DNA of 64,000 nt from Mesorhizobium sp. CA14 (GCF_020165195.1 NZ_JAIUHR010000006.1:166636-230635); one strand, 5' to 3'; shown: positions 53,176 through 61,710, counted from the first letter of the stretch. The notes: generated by a model from the letters alone, not told the origin. Translations and numbers: made by a program.

Positions 53176-54181
53176 CGGAGCAGTCATCTCGGAAGACGGC
53201 GCGGGGCGCGCGAAAGGCAGGTCGAGCCTGATGCGCTCGCCGCAATTCTCCTCCTTCGTCATCCTCATTGTGCTCCTGGTGGTGTTCGCGGTCGCCGACG
53301 GCAATTTCCTGTCGCCGCTCAACATCTCCAACATGATGGCGTTCCTGCCGGAGCTCGGCATCATCGCGCTCGGCATGACGCTGCTTCTGACCGCCGGCGA
53401 ATTCGACCTGTCGGTCGGCGCGGTGTTCGCGCTCGCCCCGGTCGTGGTGATGCTGCTGGTGCAGAATGCCGGGATCGATATCGGCGTCGCGCTGTTCGCC
53501 GGACTTCTGCTGTGCATCGCGATCGGCGCGATCAACGGCGTGATCGTCACCAAGATCGGTATCTCGTCCTTCCTGGTGACGCTGTCGATGCTGCTTATCG
53601 TGCGGGGTGCGGCGCTCTACATCACGCAGGGCTTTCCGCTGAAGTCGTGGGACCAGCCGGGTTTTTTCGTCACACTGCTCGCCGGCAGCTTCAACATCGG
53701 CGCGTTCCGCTTCTACACCTCGCTCTGGTGGTTCATCGGCCTGTCGCTGCTTGCGGTCTATGTGTTGCACTACGCCAAGCTCGGCAACTGGATCAGCGCC
53801 ATCGGCTCCAACCGCAACGCAGCGGTGGCGCGCGGCGTGCCGGCCGACGCGGTCAAGATCTGGCTGTTCGTCCTGACCTCGGTGCTCGCCGGGCTCGCCG
53901 GCATGATCAGCGCTTTCCGCATCTCTGCGGCTTCGCCGGTCGCGGGCACGGGCTACGAGCTGGAGGTGATCGCCATGGTGGTGGTCGGCGGCACGGCGCT
54001 GACGGGCGGGCGTGGCACCATCCTCGGCACCATCGTTGGCGCGCTGATGCTGCGGGCGATCCGCAACGGCATTGTGCTCGTCGGCGTGCCGGGGCTGGCC
54101 TACAACATCTTCGTCGGCGTCATCATCCTCGCCATGCTCATCCTGCACGCGCTGCTGCAGAAAAACGCCGCAAGGAGCTGA
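53147..54181 (+). CDS. Sugar ABC transporter permease (RbsC-like)
   Basis: 344 residues with BPD_transp_2 landmarks: LTAGEFDLSVGAVFALAP near residue 81 and GGTALTGGRGTILGTIVGAL near 281. The start ATG at 53147 has AAGG about nine bases upstream; the duplicated start at 53162 would shorten it by five residues. Eight to ten hydrophobic segments follow a 35-residue polar N-terminus. Pairs with the single-domain ATPase three codons downstream. Confidence 0.85.
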   Translation: MVQQVMVQQVGAVISEDGAGRAKGRSSLMRSPQFSSFVILIVLLVVFAVADGNFLSPLNISNMMAFLPELGIIALGMTLLLTAGEFDLSVGAVFALAPVVVMLLVQNAGIDIGVALFAGLLLCIAIGAINGVIVTKIGISSFLVTLSMLLIVRGAALYITQGFPLKSWDQPGFFVTLLAGSFNIGAFRFYTSLWWFIGLSLLAVYVLHYAKLGNWISAIGSNRNAAVARGVPADAVKIWLFVLTSVLAGLAGMISAFRISAASPVAGTGYELEVIAMVVVGGTALTGGRGTILGTIVGALMLRAIRNGIVLVGVPGLAYNIFVGVIILAMLILHALLQKNAARS

Positions 54182-54183
54182 GA

Positions 54184-54957
54184 ATGATGCAGGAAGTGCT
54201 CCGGCTGGAAAACTTACAAAAATCCTTCGGCAGCGTGCGCGCGCTGAAGAATGCCTCGCTGACGCTCAAGGAAGGCGAGGTGGTGGCACTGCTCGGCGAC
54301 AACGGCGCCGGCAAATCGACGCTGATCAAGGCGATCTCCGGCGTCTTTCCGATCGATCGCGGCGATATCTATGTGCGCGGCAAGAAGGTCTCGATCCGCT
54401 CGACGCGCGAGGCAATGGACCTTGGCATCGAGACCATCCACCAGGACACCTCGCTTGCGCCCGACCTCAGCATCGCGCGCAACCTGTTCCTCGGCCGCGA
54501 GCCGGTCAATCTCAAATGGCTGGGCGTCTTCGCGCCGCTCGACCTCGCCAAATTGCGCGATGCGGCTTCTGCGCTTCTCAAGCGCGTCGGCATCTCCAAG
54601 AAGCTCGACGCCAATGCGCTGGTCTCGACGCTTTCCGGCGGCGAGCGGCAGTCGATCGCGATCTCGCGCGCCATGCAGTTCGCCGCCAAGGTGATCATCC
54701 TTGACGAGCCGACCAACAATCTCGGCGTCGAGGAGACGCATGGCGTGCTGCGCTTCGTCAAGGAGATGCGCGCGGCCGGGCATTCGGTGCTCTTGATCAC
54801 CCACAACATCCACCACGTGTTCGAGGTCGCCGACCGCATCATCATCATGCGCCGCGGCGAGATCGTCGCCGAGCAGACGGTCGCTGACACCGATCTCCTG
54901 ACCGTGGAAAGCCTGATAACCGGCGCCGACCTGTCGGCCCTGATGAAAAGGGCGTAG
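54184..54957 (+). CDS. Sugar ABC transporter, single-domain ATPase (FrcA-like)
   Basis: 257 residues, a single nucleotide-binding domain: Walker A GDNGAGKSTLIKA, Q-loop IHQDTSLAPD, signature TLSGGERQSIAISRAM, Walker B VIILDEPTNNL, switch His ITHNIHHV. It is again the half-length (FrcA) form and not the 500-residue tandem RbsA. It completes the binding-protein, permease, ATPase set beginning at 52156. The ATG at 54184 lies two bases after the permease stop. Confidence 0.85.
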   Translation: MMQEVLRLENLQKSFGSVRALKNASLTLKEGEVVALLGDNGAGKSTLIKAISGVFPIDRGDIYVRGKKVSIRSTREAMDLGIETIHQDTSLAPDLSIARNLFLGREPVNLKWLGVFAPLDLAKLRDAASALLKRVGISKKLDANALVSTLSGGERQSIAISRAMQFAAKVIILDEPTNNLGVEETHGVLRFVKEMRAAGHSVLLITHNIHHVFEVADRIIIMRRGEIVAEQTVADTDLLTVESLITGADLSALMKRA

Positions 54958-54964
54958 TGACGGC

Positions 54965-56146
54965 ATGGTGAAGCTCTACGGCCAGACGCTTTCGCGCCGG
55001 CAGGTCGCCGAACGCTCCGGCATGCTGTCGCAATTCGCCGGCGTGCGGCTGATGACGCTCGGCGACGGCGTCGAGCGCGGCATCCGCATGCTCGAATTCC
55101 GCACCGGCTCGGGCCTGCTCTTCACCGCGCTGGTCGACCGCGCGCTCGACATTGCGGATTGCGAGTACAAGGGTCAGGCGATCGGCTGGCACTCGCCGAG
55201 CGGTTTTCGCAACCCGGGCCTACATGATTGTGAAGGCGAGGACGGCTTTGCCTGGGGCCGGTCCTTTTCAGGCCTGCTGGTGACCTGCGGCCTCGACCAC
55301 ATTCTCGGCCGCAACGAGGTGCCGGCCGAAAACTATAATTATCCTGGACGCAAAACCGTGACGCATTCGCTGCATGGCCGCGTCGGCACCATTCCGGCGA
55401 GGCTCACCGGCTATGGCGAAAGCTGGGATGGCGACCGCTGCATTTTGTGGGCTGAAGGCATCGTCCAGCAGGCCAGCGTGTTCGGCGAGGATCTGCATCT
55501 CATCCGCCGGATCGAGGCCGATGTCGGCGGCAGCGAGATCCGGCTCTCGGACCGCGTCGTCAACCACGGCTTCCACCGCACGCCGCATATGTATTTCTAC
55601 CACATCAATGTCGGGCATCCGCTGCTCGACGAAGGCTCGCGCTACGTGGCGCCGATCCGCGACGTGGTCTGGGCCGCGCATGAAGGCGAGCGCTACGAAG
55701 CGCAGAAGGTCGGCTACCGCTCGGTTTCTGGGCCACAGCACGGCTTCAGCGAGCAGGTCTGGCAGCATGAGCTTGGCGCCGACACCAGCGGCGAGGTGCC
55801 GGTCGCCGTTGTCAACGACCGGCTTGGCCTCGGCTTCGAGGTCGTCACCCGCAAGGACCAGCTGCCTTGTTGCTATGAGTGGCAGAATTTCCAGGCCGGG
55901 CAGTATGCGCTTGGCATCGAGCCGTCGACGCACCATGTGCTCGGCAATCTTGCCGCGCGCGAGCGCGGCGAAATGATCTGGCTGGAGCATGCCGAGACCC
56001 GCGCCTATGACGCGGTGTTCCGCGTCCTCGATGGCAAGGATGCGATTGCCGATGCGGAACGAAGGATCGCGGCCATCGCCCGTCAGCCCGAGCAGGATTA
56101 TCCTCGGCCTTCCGGCAATTTCCCAAGACTGGCGGGCAGGGGATGA
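54965..56146 (+). CDS. DUF4432 family protein (aldose epimerase-like fold)
   Basis: 393 residues resembling the DUF4432 group, related to galactose mutarotase folds: LDRALDIADCEYKGQAIGW region, SFSGLLVTCGLDHILG, THSLHGRVGTIPAR, and YHINVGHPLLDEG. Conserved His and Glu in SLHGR, YFYHINVGHP and MIWLEH could be the acid/base residues of a mutarotase. Seven bases separate it from the ATPase, so it belongs to the sugar operon. Function: probably binding or mutarotation of the imported sugar, untested. Confidence 0.75.
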   Translation: MVKLYGQTLSRRQVAERSGMLSQFAGVRLMTLGDGVERGIRMLEFRTGSGLLFTALVDRALDIADCEYKGQAIGWHSPSGFRNPGLHDCEGEDGFAWGRSFSGLLVTCGLDHILGRNEVPAENYNYPGRKTVTHSLHGRVGTIPARLTGYGESWDGDRCILWAEGIVQQASVFGEDLHLIRRIEADVGGSEIRLSDRVVNHGFHRTPHMYFYHINVGHPLLDEGSRYVAPIRDVVWAAHEGERYEAQKVGYRSVSGPQHGFSEQVWQHELGADTSGEVPVAVVNDRLGLGFEVVTRKDQLPCCYEWQNFQAGQYALGIEPSTHHVLGNLAARERGEMIWLEHAETRAYDAVFRVLDGKDAIADAERRIAAIARQPEQDYPRPSGNFPRLAGRG

Positions 56147-56228
56147 GCGCGACATTTATCCATAGCAAGCCCTCCGGCCGGCGGACCGGATTGCCAGCGC
56201 TCAGTGAAGATTGGAGGCCGATGTGACG

Positions 56229-57314
56229 ATGGCAAAGAAGCGCGACTACAGCCTTGTCGGCGAAAGCACTCGGCTTGCGATCGAGACCGGGCTCGCCTCG
56301 GCCGAGTGGTACCATACCGACGTGCCGCGCAAGACCATGAAGGAATTGATGCAGCGCTCCGACGGGCCGGCGATCCGCGACACCATCATCTGGATCGTCG
56401 CGATCCTGGGCTCGGCGGCCGGCATCGTCTGGTTCTGGTGCACATGGTGGATCGTGCCGTTCCTGTTCGTCTATGGCGTGCTCTACGGCTCGTCGAGCGA
56501 TTCGCGCTGGCACGAATGTGGCCACGGCACCGCCTTCCGCACGCGCTGGATGAACGACATCGTCTACCACATCGCCTCCTTCATGCTGATGCGCAATCCG
56601 GTGCAGTGGCGCTGGAGCCATGCGCGCCATCACACCGACACCATCATCGTCGGCCGCGACGCCGAGATCGCGGTGATGCGGCCGCCCGACCTCATCAAGG
56701 CAGCTTTGGCCTTCACCGGCATCCTCGATTTCCGCTATTCGCTGCCGACGCTGGTGCGCCAGGCCTTCGGCACATTGTCGGACGACGAGAAGAGCTACAT
56801 CCCGGAGATGGAGCTGCACAAGGCGGTGACCGCGGCGCGCTGGCACATGGTCGTGTATGCCGCGACGATCGCTGTCGCGATCGCGCTTGGGTCATGGATC
56901 CCGCTGGTGCTGATCGGCCTGCCGCGCCTCTACGGCACCTGGCACATGGTGCTGACCGGGCTGCTGCAGCATATCGGGCTCGCCGACAATGTCACCGATC
57001 ACCGGCTGAACACGCGCACCGTCTACATGAACCCGGTCAGCCGGTTCATCTACTGGAACATGAACTACCATGTGGAGCACCACATGTTCCCGATGGTTCC
57101 GTACCACGCGCTGCCGAAGCTGCATGAGCTGATCAGGCATGATCTGCCGGTGGCGAACCCGTCGATGTGGCATGCCTATCGCGAGGTCTGGCCGGTGCTG
57201 CTCAGGCAGCTGAAATACGAGGACTATTATCTCAAACGCGAATTGCCGCCGACAGCGAAGCCCTATCGCGGCGAATTCCATGATCTCGACATAACGGCCG
57301 CGGCCGCCGAATAG
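56229..57314 (+). CDS. Membrane fatty acid desaturase-type di-iron protein
   Basis: 361 residues. The three histidine boxes of membrane desaturases/hydroxylases are present: HECGH (95-99), HARHH (131-135) and HVEHH (281-285); hydrophobic segments lie around 52-85, 152-170 and 208-232. Such enzymes use O2 and electrons from ferredoxin to desaturate or hydroxylate. A Rieske ferredoxin gene follows 29 bases later, the likely electron donor. The substrate need not be a fatty acid. The ATG at 56229 follows TTGGAGG; in-frame TTG (56211) and GTG (56223) starts are also possible. Confidence 0.84.
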   Translation: MAKKRDYSLVGESTRLAIETGLASAEWYHTDVPRKTMKELMQRSDGPAIRDTIIWIVAILGSAAGIVWFWCTWWIVPFLFVYGVLYGSSSDSRWHECGHGTAFRTRWMNDIVYHIASFMLMRNPVQWRWSHARHHTDTIIVGRDAEIAVMRPPDLIKAALAFTGILDFRYSLPTLVRQAFGTLSDDEKSYIPEMELHKAVTAARWHMVVYAATIAVAIALGSWIPLVLIGLPRLYGTWHMVLTGLLQHIGLADNVTDHRLNTRTVYMNPVSRFIYWNMNYHVEHHMFPMVPYHALPKLHELIRHDLPVANPSMWHAYREVWPVLLRQLKYEDYYLKRELPPTAKPYRGEFHDLDITAAAAE

Positions 57315-57343
57315 GCATGGCGCGGGCAAGCTGGAGACAGACG

Positions 57344-57658
57344 ATGGCGGAGTGGGTTGAAGCATGCTCGGTGGACGACGTGGACGAGGAAGATGTGATC
57401 CGCTTCGACCATGGCGGTCGCACCTTCGCGATCTACCGCTCGCCGGAGGACGCGTTCTTCGCCACCGACGGTTTCTGCACGCATGAAAAGGCCCATCTCG
57501 CCGAGGGGCTGGTGATTGACGACATCATCGAATGCCCCAAGCACAATGGCCGCTTCAACTACAAGACCGGCCAGGCCAAAGGCGCGCCGGTCTGCGTCAA
57601 CCTCAAGACCTATCCGGTCAAGGTCGAGGCCGGTAAGGTGATGATCGATATCGGCTGA
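57344..57658 (+). CDS. Rieske [2Fe-2S] ferredoxin
   Basis: 104 residues with the Rieske cluster ligands Cys45-x-His47 (FCTHEKAHL) and Cys64-x2-His67 (ECPKHNGRF), and the hallmark fold ending (VEAGKVMIDIG). It is a small soluble electron carrier like those of ring-hydroxylating dioxygenases; here it probably delivers electrons to the desaturase upstream. The ferredoxin reductase is not visible nearby. The ATG at 57344 follows GGAG. Confidence 0.88.
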   Translation: MAEWVEACSVDDVDEEDVIRFDHGGRTFAIYRSPEDAFFATDGFCTHEKAHLAEGLVIDDIIECPKHNGRFNYKTGQAKGAPVCVNLKTYPVKVEAGKVMIDIG

Positions 57659-57686
57659 AAGCCGTCAGACAAAACAGGATGTACCG

Positions 57687-58490
57687 ATGAGCCGAAAGAG
57701 ACCGACCGTTGCCGACCTGCGCGCCATGAAGGGCAAGCGGCAGCTCACTATGCTGCGCGTGCTGACGCTGGACGAGGCCGAGGCTGCCGAGCGGGCAGGG
57801 GTCGACATCGTCTCGGTGCCGCCGGAACTGGTTCTCAACCCGCAATATCGCGACGCCGCGCCCAGCCTCTTCACCATGCCGGGCGACAATTTCTTCGAGA
57901 TCGGCACGGCCGACGATTTCGTGCGCTGGTCGTTCCGGCTCTACAAAGCCGGCGCCGACGCGGTCTATTGCAGCGCCGGCTATGCCACGATCAAGCGCAT
58001 GGCCGACGATGCCATTCCGGTGATCGGCCATGTGGGCCTCATTCCTTCCCGCGCGACCTGGACGGGCGGCTTCAAGGCGGTCGGCAAGACCGCCGATACC
58101 GCCATGCAGGTGTTCGAGGCGGTCAAGCAACTCGAGGCCGCCGGCGCCATCGGCGCCGAGATCGAGGTGGTGCCGGTGGAAGTGGCGAAGGCGATCTCGG
58201 AGCGTACTTCGCTGATCATGTTGTCGATGGGCGCGGGTACCGGCTGCGACGCGCAATATCTGTTCGCCGACGATATCCTCGGCACCAATCGCGGTCACAT
58301 GCCGCGCCACTCGAAAGTCTATCGCAATTTCGCCGCCGAATATGACCGGCTGCAACAAGAGCGCATCGCGGCCTTCTCGGAATATGTGGCCGACGTCAAC
58401 AGCGGCGCCTATCCGGAAGACAGGCATGTCGTGCGTATGGATCCGGACGAGCTCACCCTTTTCATGAAGAAGGTCGACGCAAAGCTCTGA
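57687..58490 (+). CDS. PanB-like (ketopantoate hydroxymethyltransferase) paralogue
   Basis: 267 residues, about the same length as PanB, with the same TIM-barrel landmarks GHVGLIPS, EIEVVPVEVAKAISE, GAGTGCDAQYLFADDILG and GHMPRHSKVYRNF. Residues that define PanB are absent: where E. coli PanB has VGDSLGM and LLADLPF (Mg-binding Asp residues) this protein has VSVPPEL and LFTMPGD, and the substrate Lys of VKIEGG is replaced by YCSAGY. So it should not make ketopantoate; a related C-C bond reaction is the guess. It lies 28 bases after the Rieske gene, in the same direction. Confidence 0.75.
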   Translation: MSRKRPTVADLRAMKGKRQLTMLRVLTLDEAEAAERAGVDIVSVPPELVLNPQYRDAAPSLFTMPGDNFFEIGTADDFVRWSFRLYKAGADAVYCSAGYATIKRMADDAIPVIGHVGLIPSRATWTGGFKAVGKTADTAMQVFEAVKQLEAAGAIGAEIEVVPVEVAKAISERTSLIMLSMGAGTGCDAQYLFADDILGTNRGHMPRHSKVYRNFAAEYDRLQQERIAAFSEYVADVNSGAYPEDRHVVRMDPDELTLFMKKVDAKL

Positions 58491-58508
58491 ACCAAGAGTC
58501 GAAAAGCT

Positions 58509-60005
58509 TCAGCCCGTTGCCGGGGGACCTTGCCAGATCCCGCTGGCGAGAGCGGCGTAAAGCGCTTCGGTGTCGATGCCGAGCGGCCTGTCTTCCTTGA
58601 GCGTCGCCACATGCGAACGCACGGCCGCGTGGATTGCGCCGGTGGCCGGCGCGAGCGCTATGCCCTCGCGCAAATCGACAGCCTGCGCCGCCGCCATCAG
58701 CTCGAAGGCGATCAGCCGCCGCCACAGCACGATCATCTCAGCGCATTTGGCGATGGCGAGCGGCGTCTGCGTGGCGTGATCCTCGACGCCCTCGGACACG
58801 GGCAGGAAATCGAGCATCACCGGATTGGCCTTGTGGCGGATCGCGGCCAGGATCGCCGTCACCGTCTTCTGCAACGGCACGAAGCCGGCAGAGGCGCCGC
58901 CGACTGGCGACAAATATTTCGGCAGGCCGTGGCGGGTCGAGCCGGTGAGCTGGACGAAGCGGGCGGCGGACGCCGCCGCGCATTGCGCGATCGCAAGGCT
59001 GAGCGTCTCGAAGGCGAGCGCCAGCGAAGCGGTGTGGAAGTTGCCGGTCGACATGACCAGCTCATCCTCGGCAAGCACCAGCGGATTGTCGGCGGCGGCG
59101 TTGAGCTCGATCTCGACGGCCAGCCTGGCATGGTCGATCGCCTGGATCAGCGCGCCGTGGATCGAGGGCATGCAGCGGATCGACAGCGGATCCTGGATGG
59201 TGGTCGGCGCCGGCGTCTCATCGCGCGCCAACAGGTCGCGCAGCGCCTTTGCCGCAAGCTGCTGGCAGGCGCCCGGACGCGCCTGATGCTGGCGCGGATC
59301 GAGGATGGTGCGGTTGGCGCCAATGCCTTCCATCGTCAGCGCGCCGGCCTGCTGCTGCTGTTCGAGCGCCGACAGCGCATCGGTCAGCACCAGCGCCGCG
59401 GTCCCGGTGGAAACCGCCGAAGCGTTGATCAGGGAGAGCCCGTCCTTCGGCGAGAGGGTGACGGGCGCCAGCCGCGCCATCATCAGCGCCTTGGCGGCAG
59501 GCATGCGGCGACCCTGATATTCGGCTTCGCCTTCGCCGATCAGCACGCGGGCGACCGCCGTCATCAGCAGAAGATCGCCGGCGCCGATCGAACCCAGCGA
59601 CGGCATCACCGGATGCACGCCGGCATTGAGCGCCTCGACCAGCGCGGTGAACACGCGCGGCGACAGGCCCGAGCCGCCGGCGGCGAGCATCGCAAGGCGG
59701 GCGAACATCGCCGCCCGCACCGCCGACACGGGCAGGGCCTCGCCGACGGCGGCGCTGCGGCCTTCGATCAGCTGGCGCTGGAAGGCACTGGCGTCACCTT
59801 CGACCGCGGTGACGAGATTGGCGCCGAGGCCTCTGTTCAGCCCGTATATCTGCTGGCCCGCGGCCGCGGCGGCATCGAGTACCTGGCGAGCCTTGTCGAG
59901 CTTTTCGAGGACGGCCGGTGTGACCTCGACCTTGCAGGCGTTGCGCGCGGCGGCAACCACATCCTCGATGCTGACGCCGGCGCCGGTGAGAACGAGCGGG
60001 CTCAT
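58509..60005 (-). CDS. Aromatic amino acid lyase homologue (HAL/PAL family) without the MIO triad
   Basis: 498 residues, close to HutH in length and fold: YGLNRGLGAN at 54-63 (catalytic Tyr loop), GSIGAGDLLL at 138-147, LIGEGE at 155-160, IQDPLSIRCMPSIHGA, NAAADNPLV and NFHTASLALAFE. In active enzymes the 142-144 region reads GASGDL, where Ala-Ser-Gly cyclises into the MIO electrophile; here one residue is missing (GAGDL) and no Ser is available, so MIO cannot form. The QDxYSLRC Tyr is also replaced by Leu. It is followed by an ornithine cyclodeaminase homologue, upstream in the same transcript by a 4-base overlap. Confidence 0.84.
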   Translation of the reverse strand: MSPLVLTGAGVSIEDVVAAARNACKVEVTPAVLEKLDKARQVLDAAAAAGQQIYGLNRGLGANLVTAVEGDASAFQRQLIEGRSAAVGEALPVSAVRAAMFARLAMLAAGGSGLSPRVFTALVEALNAGVHPVMPSLGSIGAGDLLLMTAVARVLIGEGEAEYQGRRMPAAKALMMARLAPVTLSPKDGLSLINASAVSTGTAALVLTDALSALEQQQQAGALTMEGIGANRTILDPRQHQARPGACQQLAAKALRDLLARDETPAPTTIQDPLSIRCMPSIHGALIQAIDHARLAVEIELNAAADNPLVLAEDELVMSTGNFHTASLALAFETLSLAIAQCAAASAARFVQLTGSTRHGLPKYLSPVGGASAGFVPLQKTVTAILAAIRHKANPVMLDFLPVSEGVEDHATQTPLAIAKCAEMIVLWRRLIAFELMAAAQAVDLREGIALAPATGAIHAAVRSHVATLKEDRPLGIDTEALYAALASGIWQGPPATG

Positions 60006-61003
60006 GCGAAGCGCAGCCTCTGGCCGATGCCGTTTTCGCCGGCCTTGGCGAGCATGGCCTTGCCGAGCGCGATGTCGGAGAGCGAGAGGCCGCGATGCCA
60101 GAACAGGATCGTCTCGCCATCGCTTTGCCGGCCGGGTTTAAGGCCGGCGGCGATCTGGCCGAGCTCGGCGTGCAGCGTCGCCTCGCTCAGCCGTCCCGTC
60201 TCGACATGGGCGCGCAGGGAGCCGAACTTGCCGCCCTTGCACTGGCCCCAGTCGTCGACGACGATTTTCTGCATGATGTCGGTCAATGACAGCTCGACCG
60301 CGCTCATCGTGCCATAGGGCACCACCAGCGCGCCGCGCTTGATCCATTCGGTCTTGAGCAGCGGCTGCGGTTCCGGCAGCCGCGAGGCCTCGACGACGAT
60401 GTCGGCGCCTTCGACGCAGCTTTTCCAGTCAGCCACGGCCATGACCGGCTTGCCGAGGTCGGCCGCCAGCCTCGCGACAAAGCTATCGCGGCTTTCGGGG
60501 CGGCGCGAGTGGACGCGGATCTCGTCGAAGTCGAAGAGATGGTCGAGCAGGCGCACGTTCCAATAGGCGGTGCCGCGCGCGCCGATATGGCCGAGCACCT
60601 TGGACGACCTCTTCGCCAAATGCTTGGCGCCGATGGCGGTGACCGCGCCGGTGCGCATGTCGGTGATGACGGTAGCGTCGAGGATGGCGCGCGGCGTGCC
60701 GGTGCGCGGATCGAAGAGGTTGAGGATGCCGAATTCCGACGGCAGGCCATGCCTGTAGTTGTCGACATAGTCGCCCACGATCTTCACGCCGGCGGCGTCG
60801 AGCGGCGCCACATAGCCGCGCAGCACGTTGAAGTGGCCGTGGAAGGAGGGATCCGGCTCGAGATGGACGCGCGGCTCGATAACAGTCTGGCCGTTCCCCT
60901 GCGCGACCAGCCCGGCTTCGACGGCGCCGATGATCTCGGCGTCGGTCATGGCAAGCGCTTCGATGTCGAGAGCATTGAGATAGTCGATATAAATCGGCTT
61001 CAT
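60002..61003 (-). CDS. Ornithine cyclodeaminase / mu-crystallin family protein
   Basis: 333 residues: N-terminal substrate domain (HFNVLRGYVAPLDAAGVKIV with the usual Lys) and a Rossmann domain (LGHIGARGTAYWNVRLLDHL near residues 130-149), then EASRLPEPQPLL and VVPYGTMSAVEL. Known members cyclise ornithine to proline, or reduce cyclic imines, or make N-substituted amino acids. The NAD-site glycine pattern is slightly off (GHIGARG). First gene of a two-gene operon with the lyase homologue. The ATG at 61003 follows GAGGAAAA; a longer reading to 61267 is low-complexity and rejected. Confidence 0.8.
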   Translation of the reverse strand: MKPIYIDYLNALDIEALAMTDAEIIGAVEAGLVAQGNGQTVIEPRVHLEPDPSFHGHFNVLRGYVAPLDAAGVKIVGDYVDNYRHGLPSEFGILNLFDPRTGTPRAILDATVITDMRTGAVTAIGAKHLAKRSSKVLGHIGARGTAYWNVRLLDHLFDFDEIRVHSRRPESRDSFVARLAADLGKPVMAVADWKSCVEGADIVVEASRLPEPQPLLKTEWIKRGALVVPYGTMSAVELSLTDIMQKIVVDDWGQCKGGKFGSLRAHVETGRLSEATLHAELGQIAAGLKPGRQSDGETILFWHRGLSLSDIALGKAMLAKAGENGIGQRLRFA

Positions 61004-61446
61004 GCGTTTTCCTCGGCCACCCCCGGGCTCATCCATAACAGGCGAGACGGCGACACGGAAGTTTTGTTGGATAAGCTCTGGACTGGGCCGGGCGTCACGG
61101 CGATGGGTGCATGCTCCTGCCGTCCAATGCAGGCGCAGAGGTTTCAGGCCATTCAGCGAACAATTGACGTCGCGCCGGGCGCATTTTGCGGACTCAAATT
61201 GCGACGTTCCGCGACGTCCCGAACGTGTTCTTCTGCCCACCGCGCGATCGCGGCAACGAACCGCCAAAAGCCCAAGAGTTTCCGGCTATTGCGCCAGTTG
61301 CAGCAATCGATGCGTCCACTTGGAAAATAGTCGGAGAGGCGCGGTTCTTGAACTCGGATTCATTTGACGAGCCGCTGTTGAGCCGATTAGCTTTCGTGCG
61401 GGGTGAGGGCCGGCAAGGCCTTGCCTCGGGGCGAAAGACATAAGCG
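61004..61446. other. 443-base stretch without a recognisable gene
   Basis: Upstream of the cyclodeaminase homologue. Open frames here are arginine/proline-rich with no start signal or recognisable domain. The promoter of the two-gene operon should lie in the first 150 bases, but I see no clear -35/-10 pair. Together with the debris that follows, it looks like a decayed region. Confidence 0.5.
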
Positions 61447-61703
61447 ATGAATGCAATCGGCTGGCCGAACTGGAGGCACCTTAATCGGGAAGGCATCGTC
61501 TTTGCCATCGCCATCCTGTTGTTCGCCGCCGCTGCCGTGGCTGCTCCTATTGCGTCCACTCGCACACAGCCGCGGCGCGGGCCAAGGGCATGACCGACGC
61601 ATAGCATGGCGAGCTTGTGTCGATCATCGGGCTCACGGGACAGACGAACCACTTGGTCACCGCGATGCAAATCCCCGTCGATCCACAGTTCGAGGTGAAG
61701 TGA
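61447..61703 (+). pseudogene. Gene debris: permease-like start fused to an AhpD/carboxymuconolactone decarboxylase-type end
   Basis: From the ATG at 61447 the frame reads a hydrophobic start (REGIVFAIAILLFAAAAVA), like the N-terminus of a ribose-type permease, and stops at 61591-61593. A second frame, 61539-61601, reads GCSYCVHSHTAAARAKGM, the CxxC-x3-H redox motif of AhpD-like proteins. It is cut by TAG at 61602-61604 and continues in frame as GELVSIIGLTGQTNHLVTAM to a TGA at 61701-61703. So the remains of two genes appear to have been joined and then inactivated. No complete copy is present in the window. Confidence 0.6.
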
Positions 61704-61710
61704 AGCGCAG

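Noticed and set aside
58800..59720. Alternative MIO triad in the AAGGSGL segment (residues 108-114) of the lyase homologue
   Set aside because: It is Gly-Ser-Gly and lies 30 residues before the MIO loop position, in what should be a helix; the normal position reads GAGDL.
58530..60317. Plus-strand open frame of 595 codons opposite the lyase homologue
   Set aside because: Shadow of the minus-strand lyase and cyclodeaminase homologues, whose motifs and coupling are clear; composition is Arg/Gly/His-rich.
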